A stretch of 64,000 nucleotides of DNA from Byssochlamys sp. IMV 00236 (lineage: Eukaryota; Ascomycota; Eurotiomycetes; Eurotiales; Thermoascaceae), in the NCBI GenBank assembly GCA_001931875.2, contig MSJH02000812.1, positions 124,001 through 188,000 of the forward strand, read 5' to 3'. The translations under genes were made by a program, and so were the position numbers. This document shows, piece after piece, positions 34,534 to 45,200 of the stretch. The stretch's first letter is position 1, and each line of letters begins with the position of its first letter. The notes under the pieces are model-generated. The model searched no databases and was not told the DNA's origin. It worked only from the letters and a program-made list of their open reading frames with translations.

Positions 34534-35789
34534 ATGCCTCCAAGGGGGAAGAATGCAGTCAAGGAGGTAGATATAAGGAAGACAGACAAAAGAAAGGACC
34601 ACGAAGGTCACCAATAGCATCTATTGACCAAAAAAAGGTAGAGGATGTAATCTTGCACAATACGTATTACAATCTACACGCAAAAATCGTATTAGAAGTT
34701 CCATTCACCTGTATTTCTTTCGAATGAACTTTGCATATTATCTACAATAATAGAATTACGTTCAAAGACCTGGAAGTAGTCTCAGTATTATGTCCTCTTA
34801 TCCTTGAGGTTGATAATAGTATTACGGATGAGGCTGGTGTTGCCAGGTGTGACCAGGGATTTAGACAGAAAGGCATTCATCCCTGTGTTAATTCTCTGTT
34901 TTCTTCTTCGGTTTTCTATTTATTTTTTATCCTTTCTCCTATGTCTAGGGGAAAATAACAATCTCTGATTTAAATCAGAGGGAACAACGCAGTATGTCAT
35001 TGGACCAAAAACATGTGACGAGTAAAACAGTAATTGATGGGTATAGGAGAGTACTGGCTTTTGTATACGCGATCGCTGTCCATGAAGAGAATATCTCTGA
35101 TTCCAAAATTATCCTCCGGTCGCTCAGTAGAATCTTTTGTGGGTATCCGCATGACAGAAACAAGCTTCGCGTTCCAAACGAGTCATCGCTATATGGCGCT
35201 ATGATATTGAGCGAAACAGATGAAAAGGAAAAAAAAAAAGCGAAAAGAAGGGAGACACGCTTTTTGTTATCGTAATCTCATGATGTTGTGCTAGGCAGTT
35301 GAGCCATGTTAAGCGCTCATGATGTCATGAGGCGAGATCCACCGTGATTCGAGAGTTTGATGAAAATCGGACCTCAGCTCATGAGTGAGCGAGAATCCTC
35401 GTGGATTTAGATATATCGATAGGTATGATGTGCTCGCAGCTTTTGCTTTTGCCTGACGGCCGGTTTCGTTGTCGAATGCTACTTATGGCGTATGTTCGAG
35501 ATGCGGCCCGTCGATCCCAACTGTAACTGCGAGCTTGCTCCTGCTTCTTCTCCGTATAGTCTCCCGTTGATTCTGTATGTTCCTGGTAGCGTGCATTTCC
35601 GAAATCTGTGCGCCGAGCCGGGTATATGCACATCGATCATCGATGTGACACTGAATCACTGACGGTGTCGCTTCCCCACATAATTCCGGCGGGTAAATCG
35701 GTGATCGCGTAGCTTAAACAGGGCCGGGTAGTCGGGAGCCAAGAAAGATCAGAAGCTAGGATCTAGAGATGTTCATCTTGGAGATTGCC
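34534..35789. other. gene-free interval
   Basis: About 1.25 kb. It contains a perfect 18-bp palindrome (34963-34980) and an A-run near 35228-35240. The ORF across 34994-35275 lacks coding-like codon use. Confidence 0.4.
34963..34980. repeat. perfect 18-bp palindrome
   Basis: CTCTGATTTAAATCAGAG is its own reverse complement with no spacer. Function is unknown. It could be a terminator-like or protein-binding site, or chance. Confidence 0.6.
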
Positions 35790-35981
35790 TTAAGCTTCCA
35801 TCCTCCAGTTCTGAGGGGGCATGGCACGCGAGCTGCGACGTCGTTGATGACGGCGGAATTCAGCTTTCTGGACGCTGTTGCGCATGTAGTGCACGAGGAA
35901 GCTGCTGGAGTGGAAGGAGATCCAGACCAGCATGACCCAGCTGGCCAGCCATTTCTCCTGAGGCGAGAAGTAGAGATCCAT
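35790..35981 (-). CDS. small possible membrane protein, 63 residues
   Basis: An intronless ORF of 63 residues starting MDLYFSPQEKW. Codon third positions are overwhelmingly C or G over the first 40 codons, like highly expressed genes of this genome and unlike the surrounding DNA. Residues about 10-30 (WLASWVMLVWISFHSSSFLV) could span a membrane. The C-terminus is strongly basic (RRHQRRRSSR). An in-frame stop lies shortly upstream, so the ATG is the likely start. I cannot name a family. A small subunit of an organellar or ER membrane complex would fit. It is divergent from the bL12m gene, sharing about 380 bp of promoter DNA. Confidence 0.5.
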   Translation of the reverse strand: MDLYFSPQEKWLASWVMLVWISFHSSSFLVHYMRNSVQKAEFRRHQRRRSSRAMPPQNWRMEA

Positions 35982-36218
35982 GAGTGAGGATATCAGCGAT
36001 CAGATCAGATGGCTCTCAAGATGAAAATAAGAAAGAAAGACGGAGAGTAAGACGGCGACGACTTTCGTACTCGACTTTCTCCGCAATGATATAAGCCGGG
36101 TCAGCAATCACCTCATTGCTGGGCGGCAGCTTAGTTCGGCATCTGCCTGATACCGTATCGCGAATACCGTATTGAGACGGTCACGCTGTAATATTACGGG
36201 CGCTGTTGTTCACAGGCA

Positions 36219-36226
36219 TCACGTGA
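36219..36226. promoter_or_regulatory. TCACGTGA palindrome upstream of the bL12m gene
   Basis: Same 8-bp palindrome as before NAM9, here about 136 bp before the mitochondrial L12 start and between two divergent genes. A bHLH/Cbf1-type site is suggested by the CACGTG core. Confidence 0.4.
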
Positions 36227-36361
36227 CGCGCCGTGGATTTTCCGGCCGCGCGAAGTTCGAGTTTCTTTTCTGAGCGAGATCTGGATATCGGGAAAAAGAG
36301 CTTCAGTCCCCATCTTCGTTTCTCTATCTGTCCGCCCTTTCACAGCCAGGTCTCCGCCATC

Positions 36362-37113
36362 ATGTCGCTCTCCTCCCAGACCGCAGCTCGATGCTGCAGA
36401 CAAATCGTCCGCCCTTCTGCGTCCCTGCGCATCTCTTCGTCCACATATCTCTCCCAGCGCCGGAGGACGCCCGCTCGGAGATGGCAGTCTACCGATGCTG
36501 GTGCTGCCACTGCCGCCCCTTCGAACCCGAAGATTACGCAGATCGTTGACCAGATTAGCCAATTGACCTTGTTGGAGACGGCTGACCTCGTCGCCAGCTT
36601 GAAGGTGGGTGGAACTGTTGTTGTTGTTTGAGTCCGCTCTGCCGCCTGCGGTTGCGTGAAGAGAGATATCACCAGTCCCAGAAAAACATGGCGAATACAC
36701 ATGAAACAGTGGCTAGACGAGCGGAACCAGTGGCACTGGATAATGAAGAAAATTACTGACGCGGAATTTACTTGTAGTCCCGTCTGAACATCCCCGACCT
36801 GCCCGTTGGCGGCTTCGCCGTGGCCGGTGCTGGAGCTCCTGCAGCTGCCGCTGCTCCCGCCGCGGAGGAGGAGGAAGCTGCCCCTGCTGCCCAGGAGAAG
36901 ACCCTGTTCAACCTCAAGCTCGAGTCCTTCGATGCCGCCGCTAAGCCCAAGATCATCAAGGAGATCAAGTCCATGCTCGGTCTGTCTCTGGTTGACAGCA
37001 AGAAGTTCGTCGAGAGTGTCCCCAAGGTCATGAAGGAGTCCGTTCCCAAGGAGGAGGCCGAGAAGATCATCGAGACCCTCAAGGGTCTCGGTGCTAAGGC
37101 TTCCATGGAGTAA
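36362..37113 (+). CDS. mitochondrial large-subunit ribosomal protein bL12m (L7/L12)
   Basis: Stalk protein of the mitochondrial large ribosomal subunit that recruits translation factors. Exons 36362-36604 and 36778-37113 give 192 residues. The first about 45 residues are an Arg/Ser-rich matrix presequence (cut near RRWQS). The N-terminal dimerisation helix (KITQIVDQISQLTLLETADL) is followed by an Ala/Glu-rich hinge (about 95-125). The C-terminal L12 domain has the family motifs EKTLFNLKLESFDAAAK, KSMLGLSLVDSKKFVESVP and EKIIETLKGLGAK. The intron is comparatively long (173 nt). Codon use is strongly C/G-ending, as expected for an abundant protein. Confidence 0.95.
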
Positions 37114-37835
37114 AGTCGCTTCTCGATGGGCTCTGTGGTGTTCGGGATGTGGCATGAAGAGCGGAATCCGGTGTTCCTGTTTTCCCGATTTCTCCGTCAT
37201 GATATGTTTTTAATGGCAGCTAGCAAAATCGGCGGAAAAATGTATATTATCAATTGATCCCAGCGAATTTGGATGTATACGGAGAAAGGACTGCTTTTGT
37301 CTCCAGACCTTCCCTCCATTACTTACTTGTCTTATCCAACGATTGGGTGAGAATTTGGCCAGCATATGTGTTCAGGAAAGTCGAGACATAGAATTTTTTT
37401 TGAAACTGTGTTTTACTATTACCCTGGGATATACTCGATCTTTTTTTCCTAGTTGGAATGCACGCATATTCTCTTCTCAAGTAACCGCGCGCCGAAAATA
37501 ATTCAATTCTTTTCTTCAGACTTTGTCTACAGAAATATCCTACTTACGCAATTCTTAATGGCCCTATAGTGCGACGTTCGAGTATAGTTGGTCCATCGAC
37601 TTGTCATTACGGCGGAATCACACACCGACTGACTTTCATAGTAGACGACTTTGAAACCTGCAATGTGGTGGACCGCCCGACCGAGAAAGAAGGGAGCCTA
37701 CCTAGTCGGATTCGAAACCCTTTTCAATATAATCAGTACCAGAGGTCACAGAATGGAGACTCAAGGCATCTAGGAAATGAACGTGGAACATAACGAGTAT
37801 GAGCACGAAGCACCAGAAAGCACAACGGAGAGGGC
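37114..37835. other. intergenic region between convergent genes
   Basis: About 720 bases between the 3' ends of the bL12m gene and the glyoxalase-fold gene. It has T-runs near 37396 and 37440 and no gene. Confidence 0.5.
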
Positions 37836-38279
37836 CTACTCGATCAGGTTCCCATCCGGATCTCTGATATATATGCTTCTGAGAAGGCTTCTAGCCCCTG
37901 TCTTCTTCACTACCTCCTCTCCGTCAAAGGCCAAGACCTCTACGCCCATCTCCTTTAGGCGCCCGACAACTTCCTCGACCGCCGAATCAGTTAGGAAGCA
38001 GAGGTCCGCACTACCAGGTGCCGGGACATGTGCCTTTGGCTCGAACTCCTTGCCGGCCTCATGGAGGTTAATCTTGGAGCCACCGAACAGGAGCGCATGA
38101 CGTGCAGTGCCAGTAGTGTCGGATGGCGGAGTGAAGGATTGATGCGCCATCCCCAGGACAGACGTGTAGAACCTGATAGATGCTGGAATTGAACGGACAG
38201 TGAGGACGAGATGATCCAAAGAGGAGAGAGTACAGGCAGGACTTGACGATGGTGGTGAGGTGGGTGATGTACTGGACAT
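37836..38279 (-). CDS. glyoxalase/VOC-fold protein, GLOD5-like
   Basis: 147 residues from the chosen ATG (MSSTSPTSPPSSS). Family features: LDHLVLTVRSIPASIRFYTSVLGM at the start of the first beta-alpha-beta module, ALLFGGSKINLHEAG, then the second module AVEEVVGRLKEMGVEVL and the terminal IRDPDGNLIE. The VOC superfamily includes glyoxalase I and metal-dependent dioxygenases; this pattern is that of GLOD5, whose substrate is not settled. The conserved His near the start (DHL) and Glu at the end (NLIE) could be metal ligands. The frame stays open upstream to ATGs at 38294, 38390 and 38447. The longer forms add a basic stretch that could act as a mitochondrial presequence, so the start is uncertain. 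Confidence 0.85.
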   Translation of the reverse strand: MSSTSPTSPPSSSPACTLSSLDHLVLTVRSIPASIRFYTSVLGMAHQSFTPPSDTTGTARHALLFGGSKINLHEAGKEFEPKAHVPAPGSADLCFLTDSAVEEVVGRLKEMGVEVLAFDGEEVVKKTGARSLLRSIYIRDPDGNLIE

Positions 38280-38617
38280 ATTGCGGAGGAGCATATGCGG
38301 AGCGCGGAGTGGAAGATTACGAGGATGGAAGACCTGGAAGTTGCAAGTCCAGAGACCTGTTCTTTTATAGATAATCGTGCTGGAATTCATGCTGTTCTGT
38401 CTTCTTCTTCTTCTTTTCTGTTCACTATCAAAGATAAGATAATTCACAATAGTCAGTTATGGTAGGAGAGGAAGATGACGCGATGGCGGGAGGATGCGGC
38501 GAAATGCTAAAAACACCAGCTGGATTCCCAATCGGGTAACTTGCTCTGCTTCCGCAAAAACCTCCGACTTCTCTCCGTACAAAAAATAAATAAACCCAAG
38601 CACCTCAATCACCCACC
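38280..38617. promoter_or_regulatory. divergent promoter region
   Basis: About 340 bp separates the GLOD5-like gene (minus) from the Sel1-like gene (plus), so their promoters are shared or adjacent. A TTC/CTT microsatellite lies at about 38398-38418. The start of the GLOD5-like gene may lie inside this stretch. Confidence 0.4.
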
Positions 38618-40076
38618 ATGAGTGCCTCGCGCATCATAACGCCCCATAGATGGCCTCCAAGGTCTCTGGGGCAACTGTGCCTTCATGGAGAGATCCTTTC
38701 GGAGCGTACGCTTCCTGCGAATTCCCGGAGACCGTTTCATTCAACCTCGATTCAAAACGCAGCTCGCGCAGCACCGCGCTCCCCGACAGTAAGACGCCAG
38801 CAAGCAGGTGGAAATGGATCGACTGCTACAGCCCCTCGCCAGACCTACGTGGATTTAGGCATTCGTGGCCAAACAGAAAATTATGATCCCGAAGGTCTAC
38901 TTGCTCTCTACTCGAACTTCGGACACCGATTATACGATTCGGCCATGAGAGCCGGTCGCTTGCCCGATATCAGTGCTGAGACCTACATCTATATCTCCAA
39001 ACGCATCATCGAAGAGGCGTGTTCTGGACCTCCCACCGCGATGGCGGCAAGGAGAATATCAAAAGGTACGTTGCCAGGATCTGCTCCCCGCACCTGAGCC
39101 GCTTCAACGACATAGAAATCATCTAATGGGCAGTTGGCAACTAGACCTTGATACCGTCTTTGCAGTTGCTGCATCATTCCCCACCGGTCGCCCACCACAT
39201 CCAATGGCCCGTTGGACCCTCACTGCAACCGCCTCAGCAGGCGGGTTTCTCGCCGTTTTGCATGTCGCAGCGGAACATCTGAAGCGTGTTCCGACAGCAG
39301 GCCGGACGCCTATACTGGACCGCATTGAGCAGTGGGCTACTGAATCCGAGGACCCAGACCCACGCGTCACGATTATGTACGCTCAAATATTAGGCCGGCG
39401 GGGACAGTACCGTGAGGCTATCGCAGCTATGGAAAAGCTCATGCAGAGGATCCATCCGACTAAGCTGCTACCATCGATGATGGAAGACATATCCATGAAC
39501 GGGAACCTAGAACCCCCGTGGAAGATATACGCCTGGCTGACGGAGAAAGTCGGTGATCGAGCAGCCACCGACGAGACACTGAAAGTCGCTGCGCTGGAAT
39601 ACCAGGACCCCAGTGCGCTGGTCACATATGCGCATGTGATGCAAACGCAAGGAGATCTGGAAATGTATGAAGAATGCATGAACAAAGCTGCAACAGCCGG
39701 CGATGCAGAAGCATGTCGAAAACTCGCCAATTTCTACTACCTGACTCACCACGGCCGGTTTCCACGTCGCGAAGATCAGAATACGAGTGGTATCCGAAGC
39801 CGCATTGTATCGCTTTTCAAGCAGTCACGGACGAAAGACGATTATCGTAAGCTAGCGATAGATTGGTACGAGTTATCCTTCAACCATGGAAGCAAGAAGG
39901 CTGCCCTGCTGCTGTCAATGCTTCTGCGCGAAGATGGGGATTCCGACCTCGGTCGGGAGTTCCTTTCATTTGCTGCTGCGGAGGACAAACTGCTGTCACT
40001 GACAAAGAAGCTGGCAGACAACTGGGACAATAAAGACTATAACGTGAAGATCCCAATTCAATTACTTGATACTTGA
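38618..40076 (+). CDS. Sel1/TPR-like protein, probably mitochondrial
   Basis: Exons 38618-39065 and 39145-40076 give 459 residues. The N-terminus (MSASRIITPHRWPPRSLGQL, later RRPFHSTS) is rich in Arg and Ser without acids, as in a mitochondrial presequence. The second half consists of paired helices typical of TPR/Sel1 solenoids: VTIMYAQILGRRGQYREAIA, DPSALVTYAHVMQTQGD, AGDAEACRKLANFYYLT and KLAIDWYELSFNHGSKKAAL. Such repeats mediate protein interactions. Yeast MSS2, in cytochrome oxidase assembly, is one possible relative, but I cannot assign it. The intron has two nearby AG acceptors, and only the second keeps the frame. Confidence 0.8.
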
Positions 40077-40627
40077 TGTCAAATACAGTGAAAAATGTGA
40101 TAATCGACGGCCTCGCTTTCTTGGGTGGCTAGATATCTTGAGCCACAGCTGCCTTTGACTGCATTTTGCATCTTCTGGAAGTCTCTCTGAACACCGTCTA
40201 CACCGTCATATCACCTTTTCCATGATGTTCGGGTAGGAATCTCCGCTCTGCCTCGAGTCTCACGCCTTATTTGCGTTTTTGATACCCTGTACGATATATT
40301 CTCACACTTAGAAGAAAAAGCAAAAGAATGGTTTATCTTCGGGAAAGAAATGATACCATTCCACACTATGAGCTAGTGAGAAGCGACCTTACAAGCGCAA
40401 CACGATACCTGTATCAGTTATCCCTATATCTGCGCAGAAGTTTCGCAACTCCCATCCAGGATGAAAGAGGGTCGAAAGCTACAGTATGTGTTCAATAGAA
40501 TGCAGAAATTCTCCAGAGAAAATCTGTGCCTGGAAGCCCATATGCCGTATCATCTTGAACAGCATGGAATAGGAAACCAGAATATGAGAAATACAGGATC
40601 TTTTTTTCTTTTGATCCTCGGATCTCC
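40077..40627. other. intergenic region between convergent genes
   Basis: About 550 bases between the 3' ends of the Sel1-like and velvet genes. Nothing else seen. Confidence 0.5.
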
Positions 40628-42235
40628 CTATCTGCCTTGTCCCTTTCCCTTACCTTTGCTTCTGGTTTTCAGATCTCCGACTCCCAGAGCCTTTAATTGC
40701 TCTGTTATCCGTGACGATTCACGCATACCTGGAAAGTCCTTTGCAGGATGCACGCGGAATGTATCTGACCAGACTTCAGTCAAAATAGGCATGGACTCGC
40801 CTGTCTCTTCAATAAATCCCCAATTCATGAGCCGGAACTTGAGCCGGTAGAGACCTGCGGTACGGACGGACAAATCCGTGAAAATAAAGAACGCCGCAGG
40901 CAAAGGCTGCGTCGAACTACCAATTTTCTGTCCTCCAGTGGATGTTGGATACATTGGAGCAGTTTCCGGATCGGGATCCTCCTCGACGAAGAAAGGAGAA
41001 ACGAAAAGCTTGCCTGAGAGCACTTGCACGGATCGGCCTTGTGGTTGACCACTAGGATTTCCTCCCATGCCCGCAGCCTCATTTAACCTGAATGGTTCGA
41101 CAATTTGTGATCGGTGTATCCGCTCTTCCCACTCTTCACCGTGGGCACCACCGTGAGATGATGACGGAGTCACCGAATACAACAGACACCCCACGGTAAA
41201 TCGTGGGTCTCTCAGTAACTCCATATCGCTCTCTGAGGAAGGGTCAAAATCGGCCAGCAACATTTGCACAATCGGAGGAGGGTCGATAGAGCGTCTATCC
41301 TTGTCACCGGCACCACAAGCTCGCGCTGCAATGGGTTGTTGCCGAATATGCAGTCGGAACCGGGACATAGGCGTCTTAGCCTTTGGCGATGGGGAAGTAG
41401 CAAATGAAGCTGGAGCAGGCGGTAGAGGGTGGAGGATCTGTTCGAATCCTGCGGGGACGCCAGATATGCTCCTACCTCCGCGACTAGGTGATCTTGCGCT
41501 GGAATGTGAAGTGGTCGAGTTCGTTGATGTTGGGGAACTACTTAAACTATCAACGGAGGACTCATCAGATATCTGACACAACAGCACAATGTTTGCAGAA
41601 GATGGCGATTCTGAGTATGTCAAAACGGAAAAGGGTGATTCTTAGAAAAAAGAAATGAGACTTTACAGGGAACTGCTCTGCGCTTTCTCCCTTGGATCGG
41701 AGCTTCTGCGCCTACCATCGTGACTCAGCGGAGAGATGTACGGATTCCAGTATGGGCTCCAAGCTTCGTGCGAATTCCTCCTCGGAGCAACGGACGTGTT
41801 GTGCGATGAACTAACAGAAGTGGACGGCATCGCTGGCCATGCTCCCTGGTATGCAGAGTAGTCAGGATGGCGAGAACCGAGGCTGGTAGCTGCAACAGCA
41901 TACTGGCCATGGCTGGACCAGTGAGGTGATGGTGAACTATAGGCGGCTGTCGTGGATGAAACCGTTGGGTTGTATGCCTGAACATCAGGGTATAAGAACC
42001 TCGGTGGTTCTTCAGACGGCGAAAAGTGTGATGATCTCTGGCGCTCTGGGCTGGACGATCTCAGTTCTCTTCGAGCTGTCATATGATTCAACAACGGCGC
42101 TCCTGGATTGCCTGGTGCAGGGGGTTCTTGCTGTTGGTCACTTCTCGGGGTCTTTCGATACAGATCTCCTTCAATCTTTCGCATTGTCGAAAATCCCCTT
42201 ACTTTTACGTCCCCTTGGGTACGATTGGCAGACAC
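40628..42235 (-). CDS. velC: velvet-family developmental regulator, probably VelC
   Basis: Velvet proteins are fungal DNA-binding regulators, with a Rel/NF-kB-like fold, that link development and secondary metabolism. The proposed exons are 42235-41716 and 41610-40628, about 500 residues. The N-terminal 255 residues are Ser/Pro/Tyr-rich and probably disordered. The velvet domain begins FRLHIRQQPIAARACGAGDKDRR (about 258), continues RSIDPPPIVQMLL and RFTVGCLLY, and ends GLYRLKFRLMNWG, then TEVWSDTFRVHPAKDFPGM and a basic tail (KTRSKGKGKGQGR). The domain position at the C-terminus after a long N-terminal extension fits VelC rather than VeA (N-terminal domain) or VosA. The exact donor of the intron is uncertain: the alternative near 41674 would add about 14 residues. 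Confidence 0.85.
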
Positions 42236-45200
42236 GATAGATTAGATCCTGGTCCCCAACTCCTCTTGAAAGACATCCGCAGTTTGGAGAGACCAATGAT
42301 GACAAGATTGAAAAAAATACTACCGTGAGCACCCGTAGAAGATGATGAGAAGAGAGAGAGAGAGTGCAACAGAACCATTAGACGAACATAAATTTTCTTC
42401 TGTGATAAGTAATCTGATAGCACACTAAGTGTATCAATAATACTCGAGAGTCGGTTTTCAGTCCGCTGACCCAGTTTTTCCTGAGCGCCAACTCACCATT
42501 CCTGCGAGTAGCACCTACCAGTGCGTCTATATTTGATCAAAAAACTGCAGTGACGTGCAAGAAGTAGCTGCAACGTTGGAGCCCCGCAAGTCCAATTAAA
42601 CTACGGACGGGGGCAAACCTTTTAATGAAGCCGATTTTCTTCTGTGTTCTAGGAACCCTGCAAGAAGAGGAGCTAGAGCCATGGCCTAGCAACTGTCTGA
42701 CGGCGTTACCGTATATACGGGATGGTATCCGAATATCCGGAACGAACAAGCAGTGGCAGTGCAAATTTAGCATGACTATCTGGGGAACTTGGGGAGAGCG
42801 ACCTTTGTGTGGTCACACATATCTGTCTCACGGATGATGATTTAGACATCCAAGAGCAGTTACATTGTGCGTCCCTGACAGGTTGTTGTGGCGCTTGTCT
42901 AACCGCAACAGCTAGTTAGCATTGGCGATTGGGAGAGGACCTGCTCAAAAGGGAATGAAGGAGCGAGCTAGACCTTGAGAACGGAAGAGAAGAGATATTG
43001 TTGCTCTCGTGTCCTGGAATTCCAAAGGGCATGTCACGACGCAAAGGCCTTCTTGCCCGCAAGAAACAGGTTAGAGAGACATCCACGCTCCGAAAAGATG
43101 GGCGACCCGCAGTTGGAACTTGGAAGAGCGGCCCGTCCGCTAGTCCCCGTTGTCGAAGGTTAGTTTTAGTACGTTCGTAGCCCAGGAAGGCTATTAAGAG
43201 GTCTGGTCAGGTTCTAGTCGGATTAAACAAAACCGTGGCTGTGGCCATGGTAAACTAGCAGAGGATCCATAACTCCAGTGTAACCAGACACTGTCCGGTT
43301 CATGCATAGCTCATCAGCTATGACGAAACTCAAAGCCTATGGGAAGTCCCCAGCGTATGTATCTGCATTAACATGTATATGTGCATGCACATATCTAGAA
43401 AGAGTATTCTCTCTGCTTGAACGACGTCTAGCGCTGTGCATCGGTTCCTCATCCTCTCTTTGGCGGGAATTTGCAAAGGAAGCCCCGGTCTCACATGGCT
43501 ATGCATTACTGAGTCAGATTGCCATGGAGTATGCAGGGCTAAACGAACCAGCACGATAGCCTCATTGGTGCGAGGAACCTAATTAATTGATCATGTTGCA
43601 TAAGCGGCTGGTACGCACGATTTCTGTCCCTTGGACCCATATGGATGGCTTAGTTTAGTTCCTCGGGGATGACTTCTGCTCTTCTGTGGAGAATATACTT
43701 TCGCAACGTTTGTTGCAGCACTGTAACGAAAAATCTCTTCTGTGGGATCAATCACAGGCTGCTTGCGTTCTCTGCTAACGTATTGTCGAATTAGCAGTCG
43801 CTACCATGTCATCTCCAATTTGTTAACCCGAGAGCGGCAATCAAACGGTGACTACCGAACGCTTAGTAAAAAATGTGACAATCACTATTCTATTTTAATA
43901 ATAGCAGCCGGTTCGGAAGTTCCGGTCATATACCTCAGTCTGGGGTGGCAGATACCATTCTGATCGACAGTCGTTATGTGGTATCATGTAGGGGAGTACA
44001 TATTAGGGTCGTTGTACGAAGTATCACCACCTATTACCCTTTAGTAGCCGTGTAAGTAGAAACAGAGAGCCACCACTTAGAGTGAGAGTTCTAGAACCCC
44101 AAGATCTGACGCGATCTGTGGCACCGTCAATTAGGAACCGAACTTTCTCGCATCCTGCTAAGTCGTAGGAATAGTCGAGCAAATAAGTCGGCGCATTCAG
44201 GAATACCTCTTATCATGAAAATATTCTGAGTAGTTGGCCGAACCGTGATTTGACGGAAACTCCTAAAGAACAACTGTGGACTCTAATTGAAGCGGGGTTC
44301 AGCTTCTATCGGCCAACTTATATAGGTGCAATGGGTAACATAGGACTCTTCAGAGAGGAACTGGATGCTCCAGCTGGAAACTGTCTTGACGTGCATAGGC
44401 GGCATGCAACATTGTTTCTGATGACATATCTCTCATCGCTCGGTTTGCTGTTCCTGGTGCAATCTGCCTCCCCGTGTCATACCTCTCCGGCGGGTCCAAG
44501 GCTCCTTTTATCCACCAAGGAGATGAATTGGCAAGTCGCCAAGAGATTCAGTGTTGTGATGCGTCCCTGTTAACGGATCTATTATATCTGCTCCATCTAG
44601 TAGCTCGATATAGGTCAAGCCCTTTCTGTTTTGTTGGCTTTGGTGTATAATACTACACGGCTGATCCATTCCTTCGAAGTGTAGTTTGTGCACATGATAG
44701 TTTTCGGGATTGTCGTATTTCTGTCATTCAGGTAGGCTACTGCATGTTGAGCCGAATGTTGTGTTTCGCTGGCAGGAAGAACTCTCGAAAATGAGGGATG
44801 ATGCATCACATTTATGGCCCCGTCAAATTAGCGTTTAATCCATGTAGTTAGGTGAGCAGGTATCTTGCTCCTGTTAGATACGATGTCCTACAGGTTGTCC
44901 AGTTCATGATCGCGTCGTGTATCTCGCATTTGCCTTCGTCTCTAACGGAAATGAAAACAAACCTGGCCATGATTAAGTGCTCCGAGTGCAGTTCATGTCT
45001 CGTACGAGCTATGGTTCCGCGTTCTCCATGCTGCAGAACCAGTTCGATTATCGCATGATGGGTATCTCATCGTAAACCTATCGCTGAAGGAACCCACTTG
45101 TGTCCATTCATTGGATCACATAACCGTTATGTACCGTGTAATATTTGTTCGACAGGTAATGGTCAAGTCTCCGATAACAATCTCAGCTATGGCGACTTAG

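Noticed and set aside
34994..35275. 93-codon plus-strand ORF
   Set aside because: Ends in an A-rich Lys run, with ordinary A/T codon use and no similarity I can recognise.
35982..36200. Upstream open segment on the minus strand that might be a first exon of the 63-residue ORF
   Set aside because: Every available acceptor leads through an in-frame TGA before the MDLYF start, so it cannot be joined.
36340..37200. 286-codon open frame antisense to the bL12m gene, crossing its intron
   Set aside because: The sense strand has clear L12 domains and a consensus intron. The antisense frame is a by-product of codon bias.
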